NCBI RefSeq assembly: GCF_900104745.1
Contig: NZ_LT629732.1
Span: 6,311,981 to 6,375,980, forward strand
DNA from: Actinopolymorpha singaporensis
Lineage (GTDB): Bacteria > Actinomycetota > Actinomycetes > Propionibacteriales > Actinopolymorphaceae
DNA: 64,000 nucleotides
Reading direction: 5' to 3'
Shown: positions 17,866 to 28,525 of the stretch, in pieces
Layout: the number at the start of each line of letters is the position of its first letter
Numbering within the stretch: position 1 is the first letter of the stretch
The notes under the pieces: generated by a model
Databases searched by the model: none
What the model was told of the DNA's origin: nothing
Seen by the model: only the letters and a program-made list of their open reading frames with translations
Translations under genes and position numbers: made by a program

Positions 17866-20238
17866 TCACCCGGGCAGCAACCGGATCCGGGCTTTCGCGG
17901 ACCGCTCCACCGCCGCGCGGCTGTACAGCAACGGCGCAAGCTCACCGGCCCGCCAGAGCTCGGCGAGGTCGCGGTAGTGCGGGCTGCGCGGGTCCCCGGA
18001 CTGGCCCGGGGTGTTGACGAACACCGAGTTGTCCCACTCGCCGACGTCGACCACCACCCGGGCGGACGCACCGATGGTCTGCACGAAGTCGCCCGGGAGG
18101 TACGGCGCGGCGTTCAGCGTGGTCGCGGAGCCACCGGCCGGGAACGGCCCCACGTCCAGCTTCGGGTCCAGGAAGCCCAGTGGGTGCGGCTGGTGGTTGC
18201 GGTGCAGCGCACCCCAGCTCCAACCGCGCGGGTCCGGGCCCAGCAGCTCCTCCAGGTCGGCGACCGCGGCGCGCAGCGTGCCGAGGAGCAGGTCGTCCCG
18301 GCGCCGTTCTGCCTCTCCGTCTCCCTCCCCGGACCAGACGGTGGCCGGGTCGGACAGAGCGGACCGTACGGCGGCCTGGTCGAAGGTGGGCAGGAGGGGT
18401 GGTACGCCGGGAGGGAGCACCGCCTCGGCGAAGCCGGGCAGCAGGTGGCGGGAGAACCAGACCTGGTACAACGCCGCCGCCGCGGACTCCGGCGCCTCCA
18501 CACCGTCCCAGTCGCGCAGCATCGCCAGCGCTGCCGCCAGTCGCCGGTCGCCGTTCGGGGGCAACCCGGCCACCAGCGCCAGGACCTCCCGGGTGCCCAC
18601 CGAGCACCAGTCGGTCTGCAGCCGCATCGAGTCCTCGAGGCGGTGCGGCTCGGGCCGTTCGAGCACCTCGACGATGCGCCGCTGCCGGGCGGGGTCGGAC
18701 CATTCGTACGACAGCTGCCGGTCGGCCGGGTAGTCCGGCGGCAGGTTGTACTCGTTGGCCGTGGCCACGAACCCGGCGGGCGGGTCGGCGAGGCCGGGCA
18801 GCTCCTCCGGAGCGTGGAAGCCGGTCCACTCGTAACGCCCGTCGCCGGGCACCGGCAGCAGGCCGTCCCAGCCGGTCCGCCGCGGCACCAGCCCGGCCGC
18901 CTGCCAGCCGACGTGGCCAGCGGTGTCGGCGAAGACGTGGTTCTCCCCCGGTCCGCCCCAGGCACGCAGCGCCGCCCGGAACTCCTCGCCGTCACGTGCC
19001 CGCAGGTACTCCAGACTGCCCAGGTAGGCGGCCGTGCCCGGCTCGAACCACGTGGTCCGCACGGCGTACGCACGCAGGTGTTCGGAGTCCACGTGGATCA
19101 CCGGTCCGTGGCGGGTGAACGCAAGTTCGAGTTGACACGGGTGGGCGTCGCGCACTTGCGCGGTCTCGCGTTCGATCCGCATCGACTCCCAGCCGTTGCC
19201 GTAGCGGTAGCGCGTCGGGTCGTCCGGGTCCAGGTCGTACACGTACAGGTCCACGGTGTCGATCGGGAAGATCGTGTAGCCGAACGCCACGTGGCCGTTG
19301 TGGCCGAGGGTCACTCCCGGCACCGCCGGCTCACCCGCCCCGATCACGTCCAGCCCGGGCGCGGACAGGTGCGCGAAGTACCGCAGTGAGGGTGTGGCGA
19401 ACGGCCGGTGCGGGTCACTCGCGAGGATGGGCCGGCCGGTCGCCGTACGGGAGCCGGCCACCACCCAGTTGTTGCTGCCGCCGTCGAGGTCTCTTGCCGC
19501 CGCAGCCGTCGCCCCCGCCGCCGCGGCCTTCGCCGGGTTGTCCGCGGGCAGTTCCGTGCTGAGCGGCACGCGCGAGTCGCCGGTGAACACCACCGGCGTG
19601 GTGGCGAGCTCGTACACCCGCAGCACGTCGTCGGGAAGGTCCAGGTCCAGGCCGTCGGCAAGGTGGGGTTGACGGTGCGGCCGCAGCGACTGGCGTACGA
19701 GGTCGGACTCCCAGCCACCCACGTGGGTCACCCGGGCCCGGGCCACCTCCTGCAGCAGGTTGTACGCCGTGCCGTGGCTGCGGATCCGTACGACGTCCTC
19801 CGGACTCCACCGGGCCGGCCGGTAGTCCAGCATCCCGAACTCCGGCGGCAGCTCCTCCGGATGGCGCTCCAGCCAGTCCAGGTAGGCGTTCACACCTTCG
19901 ACGAACCGGGTGACGGTGGCTCGCGCGCTCGTGCCGTACGACGCCCACTCCGCGTCGAGGTCGCCGCGGTACAGGAAAAGCCGGGCCGCCCGGTCGCGTT
20001 CGAGGTGGTCCGGCCCGAAGGCCTCGGCGAGCCGCCCCAGCCCCCGCCGGCGCCACAGGTCGATCTGGAACAGCCGGTCCCGGGCGGCGTTGAAGCCCTG
20101 GGCGAAGAACACGTCGTCGGCGCTCTCGGCGTAGATGTGCGGAACTCCCCAGGTGTCCACGACGATCTCCACCGGTGCGGACAGTCCGGACACGGCCTCG
20201 ACCGATCGCTCTTCGCAGGTCTCGCTGACGTCGCTCAC
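17866..20238 (-). CDS. Penicillin acylase-family Ntn-hydrolase
   Basis: The 790-residue protein shows the family opening (VDTWGVPHIYAES, DDVFFAQGFNAARDRLFQIDLWRRRG). The autoproteolytic Ser of GGSNNWVVAG is near residue 254, followed by ILASDPHRPF and GHNGHVAFGYT. The precursor is presumably cleaved before that Ser into two chains. Family members hydrolyse amide bonds in penicillins, acyl-homoserine lactones or related amides; the true substrate here is unknown. No export signal is visible from the GTG at 20238. It is divergent from the archease gene, 193 bases away. Confidence 0.88.
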   Translation of the reverse strand: MSDVSETCEERSVEAVSGLSAPVEIVVDTWGVPHIYAESADDVFFAQGFNAARDRLFQIDLWRRRGLGRLAEAFGPDHLERDRAARLFLYRGDLDAEWASYGTSARATVTRFVEGVNAYLDWLERHPEELPPEFGMLDYRPARWSPEDVVRIRSHGTAYNLLQEVARARVTHVGGWESDLVRQSLRPHRQPHLADGLDLDLPDDVLRVYELATTPVVFTGDSRVPLSTELPADNPAKAAAAGATAAAARDLDGGSNNWVVAGSRTATGRPILASDPHRPFATPSLRYFAHLSAPGLDVIGAGEPAVPGVTLGHNGHVAFGYTIFPIDTVDLYVYDLDPDDPTRYRYGNGWESMRIERETAQVRDAHPCQLELAFTRHGPVIHVDSEHLRAYAVRTTWFEPGTAAYLGSLEYLRARDGEEFRAALRAWGGPGENHVFADTAGHVGWQAAGLVPRRTGWDGLLPVPGDGRYEWTGFHAPEELPGLADPPAGFVATANEYNLPPDYPADRQLSYEWSDPARQRRIVEVLERPEPHRLEDSMRLQTDWCSVGTREVLALVAGLPPNGDRRLAAALAMLRDWDGVEAPESAAAALYQVWFSRHLLPGFAEAVLPPGVPPLLPTFDQAAVRSALSDPATVWSGEGDGEAERRRDDLLLGTLRAAVADLEELLGPDPRGWSWGALHRNHQPHPLGFLDPKLDVGPFPAGGSATTLNAAPYLPGDFVQTIGASARVVVDVGEWDNSVFVNTPGQSGDPRSPHYRDLAELWRAGELAPLLYSRAAVERSAKARIRLLPG

Positions 20239-20431
20239 GGGTCCGATTGTCCCGTCCCTGTCGAACGGGTTCCCGGCCGCAGCGCGTTCCGTCCGGAGCA
20301 GGCCGCGAAATTCCCGACGCCTGGGCCCGCGCGGTGCACACCGCGCAGGAACGTGGTCGCGTAGCGTGCGCAGCGAGGACGTGACCGGCACCGGCCGGCC
20401 ACAGGCGACCAGTCGCGCCGGAGGGACGACG

Positions 20432-20848
20432 ATGCAGCCCGGACACCGCAGCGTCCCGCACACCGCGGACGCCCGGATCGAGGCCTGGGCGGCGACCCGG
20501 GAGGCCTGTGTGGCCGAGGCCGTCACCGCGATGGTGGAGACGTTCGCCGACACCTCGGCTGCCCGGCCGACCGACTCCGCGAGCTTCGAGGTGACCGCCG
20601 ACACCGACGAGGACCTCCTGGTCGCCGTGCTGGACGAGGTCGTCTACCTCCTCGACACCGCCGACGTGATCCCGCTCGCGACCCGGGTCGAGCCCGCGCT
20701 GGAGGAGGGGTACGACGTGCACTTCGAGGTGACCGATATCGGCGAGGTGGAGCTGGTCGGCGCGGTCCCGAAGGCCGTCTCGCTGCACGGCCTGCGGTTC
20801 GAGCAGGGTCCCGAAGGCTGGACCTGCGCAGTCACCCTCGACGTCTGA
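20432..20848 (+). CDS. Archease, RtcB activator
   Basis: The protein has 138 residues with the archease pattern: PHTADARIEAWAATREACVAEA at the N-terminus, then DEDLLVAVLDEVVYLLDT and GWTCAVTLDV. Archease promotes guanylylation and multiple turnover of the RNA ligase RtcB, and the rtcB gene lies tail to tail on the opposite strand just downstream. GGAGGG precedes ATG 20432. Although the reading frame extends further upstream, that part overlaps the divergent gene's 5' region and lacks similarity. Confidence 0.88.
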   Translation: MQPGHRSVPHTADARIEAWAATREACVAEAVTAMVETFADTSAARPTDSASFEVTADTDEDLLVAVLDEVVYLLDTADVIPLATRVEPALEEGYDVHFEVTDIGEVELVGAVPKAVSLHGLRFEQGPEGWTCAVTLDV

Positions 20849-20889
20849 ACCGCCGGTGCCGCACCGCCCCGGCGCACGCGGCGGCGACC

Positions 20890-22353
20890 TCAGCCCTTGA
20901 CCACCCCGACCGGAACCAGCCGGGCCACCGCCCGCGCCAGCCCCGCACCCTCGGCCGCCTCGACCACCGCGTCGATGTCCTTGTACGCCTCGGGCATCTC
21001 CTCGGCCAGCCCCCGCCAGGACGCACCGCGTACGGCGATCCCCCGGCTCTCCAGCAGCTGGCGAAGCTCCTGGCCCCGGACGGCCTTCGCCGCCTGGTGC
21101 CGGCTGAGAGTGCGGCCCGCGCCGTGGCAGGTGGACGCGAACGCCGGCCCGCCCGGCACACCGGTGAGGACGTACGACGCCGTGCCCATCGACCCCGGGA
21201 TCAGCACCGGCTGGCCCACGTCCGGCAGGTCGCGCAGGTCGGCCGGCAGGTCGGGATGACCAGGCGGCAACGCCCGGGTCGCGCCCTTGCGGTGCACGCA
21301 CAGGCGCCGCGGTGCGCCGGCCGCTCCCGCCCCTCCGGCAACCCGGTGGGTCTCCACCTTGGCCAGGTTGTGGGAGATGTCGTAGACCAGGTCCAGCCCG
21401 GCGCCGGTGAGGCGTTCGAACACCCCGCGCGCGGCCTGGCCGAGCAACTGCCGGTTGGCCCGGGCGTAGTTGGCGGCCGACGCCATCGCCCGCAGGTAGG
21501 CCCGCCCGGGATCGGAGTCGACGGGCACGCACGCCAGCTGGCGGTCGGGCACCGTGATGCCGAAGCCTGCCATCGCCTGCTCCATCGCGCGCACGTGGTC
21601 GGTGCAGATCTGGTGGCCGAGGCCGCGCGAACCGCAATGGATCATCACGCACACCTGGCCGGCCCGCAGCCCGTACGCCTCCGCGGCCGCCTGGTCGCGG
21701 ACCGCGTCGACGACCTGCACCTCCAGGAAGTGGTTGCCCGAACCAAGGCTGCCCAACTGGTGCAAGCCGCGCTTGACAGCGCGTTCGCTCAGCGCGGCCG
21801 GGTCGGCGTCGTCGACCGCGCCGAAGTCCTCACACCTGTCAAGGTCGCGTTGCACGCCGTGCCCCTGTTCGACGGCGTACCTCGCGCCGGACGCCAGCAC
21901 CTTCGCGAGTTGGCCGGCCCCGGACAGTTCCCACACCGCCCCCTTGCCCATGCCACGGGGCGTCGACCGGCTCAGTCCGTCCAGCACCGCTTCCTTCCTC
22001 GGCGCGAAGTCCGCCGCGTCGACGTCGGCCGCGTACAGCCGCACGCCGCAGGAGATGTCGAACCCGACACCCCCCGGGGACACCACGCCGCCCTCGGCGA
22101 TGTCGGTGGCGGCCACGCCGCCGATCGGGAAACCGTAGCCCCAGTGCACGTCCGGCATGGCGTACGACGCGTCCACGATCCCCGGCAGCGTGGCCACATC
22201 AGCCACCTGCTGCAGCGCCTGGTCCCCGCCCACCTCGGGCAGCAGCCCCGGTGAGGCGAACACCACGCCGGGCACGCGCATCCGGCCGGTGGGCTCGATC
22301 TGATAGCGGTACGGCGTCTCCTGGACCAGTGCGGGTACGCGTGCCTGGGTCAC
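20890..22353 (-). CDS. rtcB: RNA-splicing ligase RtcB
   Basis: The 487-residue protein has the RtcB blocks: [15 protein letters not shown] (metal Asp/Cys), [52 protein letters not shown] and [15 protein letters not shown] (GMP-accepting His). It joins 2',3'-cyclic phosphate or 3'-phosphate RNA ends to 5'-OH ends using GTP and Mn2+. GTG 22353 overlaps the PolX stop (GTGA), so PolX and RtcB are coupled. Its activator archease is encoded convergently 41 bases away. Together they form an RNA-repair set, possibly for cleaved tRNA or rRNA. Confidence 0.95.
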   Translation of the reverse strand: MTQARVPALVQETPYRYQIEPTGRMRVPGVVFASPGLLPEVGGDQALQQVADVATLPGIVDASYAMPDVHWGYGFPIGGVAATDIAEGGVVSPGGVGFDISCGVRLYAADVDAADFAPRKEAVLDGLSRSTPRGMGKGAVWELSGAGQLAKVLASGARYAVEQGHGVQRDLDRCEDFGAVDDADPAALSERAVKRGLHQLGSLGSGNHFLEVQVVDAVRDQAAAEAYGLRAGQVCVMIHCGSRGLGHQICTDHVRAMEQAMAGFGITVPDRQLACVPVDSDPGRAYLRAMASAANYARANRQLLGQAARGVFERLTGAGLDLVYDISHNLAKVETHRVAGGAGAAGAPRRLCVHRKGATRALPPGHPDLPADLRDLPDVGQPVLIPGSMGTASYVLTGVPGGPAFASTCHGAGRTLSRHQAAKAVRGQELRQLLESRGIAVRGASWRGLAEEMPEAYKDIDAVVEAAEGAGLARAVARLVPVGVVKG

Positions 22354-24209
22354 GGCTTCTCCCGTCCTTTCCGTCCTTTGCGCAGAAACGTCCGAAGCCT
22401 GCGCAGCGGCCAGGTGTTGATCACGTCGCCGGCCGTCAGCCAGCCCCGCTGGGCGGTGCCCACGCCGTACCTCAGGTAGTCCAGGTGGGCGACCGCGTGC
22501 GCGTCGGTGTCGACGGCGAACTTCACCCCGTGGCGGCGGGCGGCCAGGAGGTGCTCGTCGTTCAGGTCCAGCCGGTCCGGTGAGGCGTTCACCTCCAGCG
22601 CGGTGCCGGTGTCCGCACACGCCTCGTACACCGCCTCGAGGTCCACGTCGATCGGCTGCCGGTGGCCGATCAGCCGTGCCGTCGGGTGCCCGATCACGTT
22701 GACGTGCGGGTTCTCGCAGGCCCGGACCAGCCGACGGGTGAGTTGCGCCCTGGTCTGGTTGAAGTGGGAGTGCACGGACGCGACGCAGATGTCGAACCCG
22801 GCAAGGAAGTCCGCCGGCCAGTCGACCTCGCCGTCGGGGTCGATGTTGAGTTCGGTGCCGTGCAGCAGGGTGAGGTGGGGGTAGCGCTTCGCCAGAGCGT
22901 GCAACTGCTCGCGCTGGGCGAGCATCTTCTCGTCCGTCATCCGCTGCATGTAGAGATTCGGCGCGTGGTCGGTGACCGCGTAGTAGTCGTAGCCCCGCTC
23001 GGCTGCCGCGGCCACCATCTCGGTCATCGGCGCGACCCCGTCGGTGAGGTCTGTGTGGGTGTGCAGGTCGCCGCGGATGTCCTGTTCGGTCACGACGTCG
23101 GGCAGCGTGCCGTCGCGGGCGGCCTCGATCTCGCCACGGTCCTCCCGCAGGGTCGGCGGAATCCAGGGCAGCCCGATCCGGGCGTACACCTCCTGCTCCG
23201 ACTTCGACACCACCAACTCGCCGGCCTCGGGAGGTCCGGACTCCTCGGCCGGCTCGGTCGGCTCGGTCGACTCGGCCGGCGGCCCTTCCCCACTTGCCGG
23301 CTCGCCTGTCAACGTTGCCTTGCGCCGGTGCCTGCGCTGCGCCGGCGGGACGGTGAACAGGCCGTACTCGGACAACTTGAGGTCCTGGCGTACCGCGATC
23401 TCGCGGGTACGCACGTTGTGCGCCTTGGACCCGGTGAAGTACTGCAACGCCGCACCCCACGACTCCGGGGGTACGACCCGCAGGTCGACCTGCATCCCCG
23501 CCGTGGTGCGAACCGACGTCTTGGTGTCGCCGTGCGCGATCACCTCCGACACCAGCGACAGTCCGGTCAGAGCCTTCATCAGCGACCTTGGTTTGGTCGA
23601 CGCGGCGAGGATGTCCAGGTCGCCGACAGTCTCACGCATCCGGCGCAGCGACCCGGCGTAGGTGCAGCGCTCGCACTGCGGCAGCGCGGACAGCGCGGCG
23701 ACGACCTCCTCGGCGAGTTCCATGGCCACGTCCAGCGTGACCCGCCCACCGGCCTGGCGGAGCAGGGTGATGCCGTGCCGGAGATTCTCCTCGGTCCTGG
23801 GCCCGAAGCCCTTCAAGCCCCTCAGGCGCCCCGCGTCCAGCGCGTCGAGCAGGTCCTGCACGGAGGCGATGCCGCGTTCGTCGTACAGCATCATCGCCTT
23901 GCGCGGGCCGAGCGTCGGAATCTGCGTCAGCTCGCGTACGCCGGCCGGAATCCGCGCACGCAGCCGCTCGACCTCCTCGATTCGGCCGGTTCGGAAGTAC
24001 TCGACCACCTTCGCCGCGATCGAGTCACCGACGTTGGGGATCTCGCGCAGGCCGGCGGCGTCGAGCGTGGACACGTCGAGGTGGTGCCCGGCGACCGAGC
24101 GCGCGGCCTTCTCGTAGACCCGCGCCCGGTAGGGGGCGCCACCGGTGATCGCCACCAGGTCCGCGTATTCCTGCAGGAGCGCGCCCACCTGCTCGTTCGG
24201 TCGCGCCAT
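22350..24209 (-). CDS. polX: DNA polymerase X / PHP-domain protein
   Basis: The 619-residue protein has the bacterial PolX layout. Helix-hairpin-helix repeats ([49 protein letters not shown]) lead into a nucleotidyltransferase core with [16 protein letters not shown] near residues 185-200. A C-terminal PHP phosphoesterase starts with [13 protein letters not shown] charged linker rich in E/P/T separates the halves. PolX proteins fill gaps in base-excision repair and the PHP domain gives 3'-5' exonuclease activity. It is the upstream member of the PolX-RtcB overlap pair. ATG 24209. Confidence 0.92.
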   Translation of the reverse strand: MARPNEQVGALLQEYADLVAITGGAPYRARVYEKAARSVAGHHLDVSTLDAAGLREIPNVGDSIAAKVVEYFRTGRIEEVERLRARIPAGVRELTQIPTLGPRKAMMLYDERGIASVQDLLDALDAGRLRGLKGFGPRTEENLRHGITLLRQAGGRVTLDVAMELAEEVVAALSALPQCERCTYAGSLRRMRETVGDLDILAASTKPRSLMKALTGLSLVSEVIAHGDTKTSVRTTAGMQVDLRVVPPESWGAALQYFTGSKAHNVRTREIAVRQDLKLSEYGLFTVPPAQRRHRRKATLTGEPASGEGPPAESTEPTEPAEESGPPEAGELVVSKSEQEVYARIGLPWIPPTLREDRGEIEAARDGTLPDVVTEQDIRGDLHTHTDLTDGVAPMTEMVAAAAERGYDYYAVTDHAPNLYMQRMTDEKMLAQREQLHALAKRYPHLTLLHGTELNIDPDGEVDWPADFLAGFDICVASVHSHFNQTRAQLTRRLVRACENPHVNVIGHPTARLIGHRQPIDVDLEAVYEACADTGTALEVNASPDRLDLNDEHLLAARRHGVKFAVDTDAHAVAHLDYLRYGVGTAQRGWLTAGDVINTWPLRRLRTFLRKGRKGREKP

Positions 24210-24236
24210 GCCTTCGAGTCTAGGGCGGGAGGGTGC

Positions 24237-26138
24237 CTATTCCACGAAGTTGATGCCGCGCAGGAACGTACGCGCCACGGGTCCCGCGTCCTTGCCGCCC
24301 CCGCCGCCGTCCTCGACCAGCACCGCGAACGCGATGTCGCCGCGGTAGCCGATCATCCAGGCGTGGGTGCGCGGCGGGTCGTCACTGCCGTACTCCGCCG
24401 TCCCGGTCTTGGCGTAGACGTCCGGGCCGGGCAGGTCCAACTGCCTGGCGGAGCCGGTCGCCACCACCGCCCGCATCAGCCCTCGCATCTGGTCGACCAG
24501 TTCGGCCGGCAGCCTGTCGCCCGCGGGACCGCCGGGCGCCACGTCGGGCAGGAGCACCGGTTTGTACGGCCGTCCGGCGTCCACCGTCGCGGCGACCAGG
24601 GCCATGCCCAGCGGGCTCATCAGCACCCGCCCCTGCCCGATCATGCCGGCGGCGCGGTCGACCAGGTCGCGGGGCTCGGGCACCGAACCGGAGTAGGCCG
24701 GCAGCCCGAGCTTCCAGTTCGTGCCGATGCCGAACCGCTCGGCCATCGCCACCAGGTCCCCGTCGTCCAGGTCGCGGGCGCGGTCGACCACCGTGGTGTT
24801 GCACGAGTGCGCGAACGCTTCGGTCATCGGGCCGTCGGGCAGCGAGAAGCCGTAGGCGTTCTTGAAATGCTTGCCGCCCACGGACGTGGTGGCCGGACAG
24901 GTCACCGTGTCGCCGGGACGCAGCCCGCCCGCCAGCAGGGCGGACACCGACACCACCTTGAACGTCGAGCCGGGCGGGTAGCGGCCGACGAAGGCACGGT
25001 TGTACGACGTCACGCCGGGGCCGTTGGCGGCGGCGAGCACCTCACCGGTGCCAGCCCGTACGGCCACCAGGGCGGTCGGCTTGGCCTGGCCGGCGACCGC
25101 GTCCTCGGCGGCGTTCTGCACGTCCTGGTCGAGCGTCGTCCGCAGAGGTCTGCCCGGCTTCGCGGTCTGCGAGAACACCGTGGCCACCCTCTGGTCGCCG
25201 GAAGTGCGCACCACGTCGATCCGGCCGCCGGGGGTGCCGGCCAACCGGGTCTGGTACGCCGCCTGCAGCCCGCTCGCGCCCACCGCGTCGCTGTCCATCG
25301 CGAGCGGGCCCGCACCCTTCAGCGAGTCCGCGGTCGCCGGCGCGACGACGCCGAGCACGCCGCGGGCGAACGACGACGACGGCCCGAGCGACATGATGTC
25401 CTCGCGGGTCACCACGCCGGGGATGGCGTCCAGCCGGGCCCGCTCCTTCTGGTAGGCGGGCTCGCGCAGGGTCAGCACGTCGACGAAGTACGTCGGGCCG
25501 GCGGCCTCTGCCCGCCTGCGCAGGGCGTCCGGGTCGATGTCGAGCACCTGCTGCAGCTTGGCGTAGGTGACGTCCGGCTCGACCCGGCGCGGCTCCACCC
25601 CCACCCGGACGACCGGAGTCTGCTTGGTCAGCGGCTTGCCCGACCGGTCCAGGATGGACGCCCGGGTCGGCAGCTCGCGTTCACGACGGAGCGCCGTGCC
25701 CGCCGCGAGCTTCGGGTGGAACGTCTCCGGCGTCCACCACACCTTCCACCTGCCCTGGTCGTCCTCGCGTACCTGCGCGGTGGTGGCGTAGCGCCACGTG
25801 CCCAGACCGGCCAGGTCGTGGGTGACGGTCAGGGGCTGGCGGCAGACCTTCCCGTCCGCCTTCAGCTTCGCGGCCTGGTCGCTGTCGAGGCAGGTCAGCT
25901 CGCCGGCCGGGCGTACGGACGTCTTCCGTGCCCGAACCGCCTTGGTGTCCGCCGCCACGTCACGGCTCGCGGCCCTCGCCGTGCGCGGATCGACCGTGGA
26001 GCCGAGCTCGCCGGACGACCACGCCGCGGCGAACGCCCGGGCCGCCCGGGACGCCTCGTCCGGCGGTCCCGGCGAGCAGCCCGCCGCGGCCGCCAGTGCT
26101 GTGAGCGCGGCCACCGCCGCCGCCAGGCGTGTACGCAT
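24237..26138 (-). CDS. Lipoprotein class B penicillin-binding protein (MecA-like N-terminus)
   Basis: This 633-residue protein has a lipoprotein signal (AALTALAAAAGC). An NTF2-like MecA_N domain follows, then the PBP dimerisation domain (LPTRASILDRSGKPL). The transpeptidase domain carries SxxK at PGSTFK (near 391), SxN at SCN, and KTGTAE near 577. It would cross-link peptidoglycan outside the membrane. The lipid anchor in place of a transmembrane helix matches actinobacterial PBPs of the PbpA/low-affinity type. The stop lies 27 bases past the PolX start region on the same strand. Confidence 0.92.
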   Translation of the reverse strand: MRTRLAAAVAALTALAAAAGCSPGPPDEASRAARAFAAAWSSGELGSTVDPRTARAASRDVAADTKAVRARKTSVRPAGELTCLDSDQAAKLKADGKVCRQPLTVTHDLAGLGTWRYATTAQVREDDQGRWKVWWTPETFHPKLAAGTALRRERELPTRASILDRSGKPLTKQTPVVRVGVEPRRVEPDVTYAKLQQVLDIDPDALRRRAEAAGPTYFVDVLTLREPAYQKERARLDAIPGVVTREDIMSLGPSSSFARGVLGVVAPATADSLKGAGPLAMDSDAVGASGLQAAYQTRLAGTPGGRIDVVRTSGDQRVATVFSQTAKPGRPLRTTLDQDVQNAAEDAVAGQAKPTALVAVRAGTGEVLAAANGPGVTSYNRAFVGRYPPGSTFKVVSVSALLAGGLRPGDTVTCPATTSVGGKHFKNAYGFSLPDGPMTEAFAHSCNTTVVDRARDLDDGDLVAMAERFGIGTNWKLGLPAYSGSVPEPRDLVDRAAGMIGQGRVLMSPLGMALVAATVDAGRPYKPVLLPDVAPGGPAGDRLPAELVDQMRGLMRAVVATGSARQLDLPGPDVYAKTGTAEYGSDDPPRTHAWMIGYRGDIAFAVLVEDGGGGGKDAGPVARTFLRGINFVE

Positions 26139-26197
26139 GAGATCCCCCGTCGCGCTGCGTCGCTACCAGTCAGGTGCCAGGAGTCAGTCGGTGAAGG

Positions 26198-27007
26198 TCA
26201 GTCGAGTGCCCAGTCGACCGGCTCCCCGCCCTGCTCGGCCAGCAGGGCGTTGGCCCGGCTGAACGGCCGGGAACCGAAGAAGCCGCGGTCGGCCGACATC
26301 GGGCTGGGGTGCGCCGACTCGATCCTGGGCACCTTGCCCAGCAACGGCCGCAGGCTCTGTGCGTCCCGGCCCCACAGGATCGCGACCAACGGGGTCTCCC
26401 GGGCCACCAGCGCCCGGATGGCCTGGTCGGTGACGGCCTCCCATCCCTTGCCGCGGTGGGCGGCGGGGCGGCCGGGCTCGACGGTGAGCGAACGGTTGAG
26501 CAGCAGGATCCCGCGCCGCGACCAGGGCGACAGGTCGCCGTTGGACGGCTGCGGAAGGCCGAGGTCGGCGGCGTACTCGCGGTAGATGTTGCTCAGGCTG
26601 CGCGGGATCGGCCGCACATGGGGCGCCACCGAGAAGCTCAGTCCCACGGCGTGTCCCGGCGTGGGATAGGGATCCTGGCCGACGATGAGGACCCGCACGT
26701 CGGCGAACGGCTGCTGGAACGCCCGCAGGACGTCGGGGCCGGACGGGAGGTAACGTCGCCCGGCGGCGAGCTCGGCACGCAGGAAGTCGCCCATCGCCGC
26801 GATCTGGCCGGCGACCGGGGCCAGGGCATCCTCCCAGCCGGCGGCCACCAACTCGGCCAGCGAGCCGCGGCCCTGGGTGGCTCGCGGCGCAGTCTTGGGC
26901 GTGATGCCGGTGCCCTCGGTGATGCCCGTGTCCTCGGTGGCGATGTCCTGGGTGGTACCGCTGCCTTCGGCGACGCCACTCAGCTCCGCCTGGGCCACTT
27001 CGCTCAT
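26198..27007 (-). CDS. ung: Uracil-DNA glycosylase, family 1
   Basis: The 269-residue enzyme has the water-activating motif [16 protein letters not shown] near residue 107 and the HPSP loop ([20 protein letters not shown]) near 232. It removes uracil from DNA, starting base-excision repair. The first 45 residues are an extra Thr/Gly/Glu-rich tail with repeated TEG/TGI units and no similarity to the core. GGAGGT sits before ATG 27007. Same strand as the PBP and PolX genes. Confidence 0.95.
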   Translation of the reverse strand: MSEVAQAELSGVAEGSGTTQDIATEDTGITEGTGITPKTAPRATQGRGSLAELVAAGWEDALAPVAGQIAAMGDFLRAELAAGRRYLPSGPDVLRAFQQPFADVRVLIVGQDPYPTPGHAVGLSFSVAPHVRPIPRSLSNIYREYAADLGLPQPSNGDLSPWSRRGILLLNRSLTVEPGRPAAHRGKGWEAVTDQAIRALVARETPLVAILWGRDAQSLRPLLGKVPRIESAHPSPMSADRGFFGSRPFSRANALLAEQGGEPVDWALD

Positions 27008-27259
27008 GCCTACCTCCTCGGCTGTCGCTGGACCCGGCCCGCCCCCGCTGCGCTGACCGAGCCTATGGGACCGCACCGACACCACCGGATCCACCCGCCG
27101 CGCCGGTCGAGCGAGGCCCCGCATCCCCCCGGCGGCGTTGTCGTGGTCGCGCGTGGAACACCGATACGCGGGTCCTCCGCCTTGCCGGACGGGCGCGGCT
27201 CCTTCGCTCACTACTCGACCCTGATCGGGGAGAGCGGCTGGGGGTCATATGTTGACGCC

Positions 27260-28066
27260 ATGACGAGGATCGCCGACTCCGTACCACCACGCGGTGCGTT
27301 GGACCCGCCTACCTACGCCGCTTTCATCCGGGCCGAGGGTGCCCGGCTGCTGGCGGCGTACGAGACCGGACCGGCGTCCGCCCGCGTACCCGCCTGCCCG
27401 GAGTGGACCCTCACCGACCTGGTTGCGCACACCGGACGGGTGCACCGGTGGGCGGCGGAGATCGTGCGGACCAGCGAGTTTCCCGGTGGCGGGTCGGACA
27501 CCGTACCCGGCCCGGACGGCTCCGAGCTGGGACCGTGGTACGCCGAGTCCGTCGAGCTGCTGCTCGACCGGCTGGCCGCGACCGACCCCGCCCAGCCGAC
27601 CTGGGTGTTCGGCGACGGCGGCACCGCGGAGTTCTGGTCCCGACGCCAGGCCCACGAGGTGTGCGTCCACCGTGTCGACGCCGAACTCGCGATCGGTCTC
27701 CGGCCAGTCGTCGACCCCGACCTGGCCGCCGACGGGGTGGGCGAGGTCGTGGAGGTGATGATGCCGAGGTCGCAGCGCTTCGGGCCCCATCGGCTCGTCG
27801 CGCCGGTGCTGCTGAGGTGTACCGACCACGCCGGCCGCTGGCTGGTGAGCCCTCCGGCCGAGCCGGGCGGAGTGCCGGTCGGAACCGGCCCCGCGCTCAC
27901 CGACGCCGAAGCGGCCTCCGCGGCCGCGACCGTCGCGGGAACAGCCGGCGACCTGCTGCTCGCGCTGTGGCGGCGGCTGCCGGCCGACGAACTCGGCCGA
28001 CGGCTCACCGTCGAAGGTGACCACGCGGCGGCCAGGGCCGCGCTCGACGCCCGAGTGGTCCCCTGA
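27260..28066 (+). CDS. Maleylpyruvate isomerase-family (MDMPI) protein
   Basis: The 268-residue protein starts with the DinB-like MDMPI helix bundle (FIRAEGARLLAAYETG, CPEWTLTDLVAHTGRVHRWAAE, FWSRRQAHEVCVHRVDAE). The three His positions expected for a divalent metal are present. A C-terminal MDMPI_C-like domain follows. Relatives use mycothiol as cofactor in isomerisation or transfer reactions; the substrate here is not known. A mycothiol S-conjugate amidase gene lies nearby. ATG 27260 is divergent from ung across 252 bases. Confidence 0.82.
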   Translation: MTRIADSVPPRGALDPPTYAAFIRAEGARLLAAYETGPASARVPACPEWTLTDLVAHTGRVHRWAAEIVRTSEFPGGGSDTVPGPDGSELGPWYAESVELLLDRLAATDPAQPTWVFGDGGTAEFWSRRQAHEVCVHRVDAELAIGLRPVVDPDLAADGVGEVVEVMMPRSQRFGPHRLVAPVLLRCTDHAGRWLVSPPAEPGGVPVGTGPALTDAEAASAAATVAGTAGDLLLALWRRLPADELGRRLTVEGDHAAARAALDARVVP

Positions 28067-28132
28067 CCAGCTGATCCGCTGAGCCGCAACTCGGCGGATC
28101 AGCCGGTCAGGTAGGCCGGTGGGGTCAGCCGA

Positions 28133-28432
28133 TCAGCGGCGGCGGTCCTCCGCGCCGGACTGGTCCGGGCCGGGCCGGCCGTCGTCCGCGGTGTCGCCCG
28201 GGCCGTCGATCGGTCCCGGCCGGTCACCGCCGGCGGGCGGTTGCCCGGGTCCCGGACGGCGGCGCGGGTTGGGCTCCTCGAACCGCACCTTGCGCAACTG
28301 TTTGTTCATGTTGCGCCACAACAGCACCGTCGCGACACCGATCGCCGCGATCACCACGAAGCCGAGCAGGCCGGGACCCACCCACGCCGAGTCGTCCTGC
28401 GGCGCGGCCGCCTGGACGATCATGTACAGCAC
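28133..28432 (-). CDS. Small single-helix membrane protein downstream of mca
   Basis: The 99-residue protein has one transmembrane helix (GPGLLGFVVIAAIGVATVLL, residues about 19-38), a basic cytosolic stretch (NMNKQLRKVRF), and a disordered Pro/Gly/Asp tail. GTG 28432 has GGAGAAGG eight bases upstream; ATG 28423 is an in-frame alternative. It follows mca by 93 bases on the same strand, an arrangement that I recall seeing in other actinobacteria. Function unknown. Confidence 0.72.
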   Translation of the reverse strand: MLYMIVQAAAPQDDSAWVGPGLLGFVVIAAIGVATVLLWRNMNKQLRKVRFEEPNPRRRPGPGQPPAGGDRPGPIDGPGDTADDGRPGPDQSGAEDRRR

Positions 28433-28525
28433 TGGACGTACCTTCTCCCACCTGGGTGTTCATGGACCGCGACACGCGCACGGGCCCGTCAGACGATTGT
28501 CGCAGCCCTGGGCGGGGGCACGCCC

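Noticed and set aside
22662-26585. Plus-strand open frame of about 1300 codons
   Set aside because: Runs antisense through PolX, the PBP and Ung, all clearly recognised on the minus strand; composition is that of a reverse-strand shadow.
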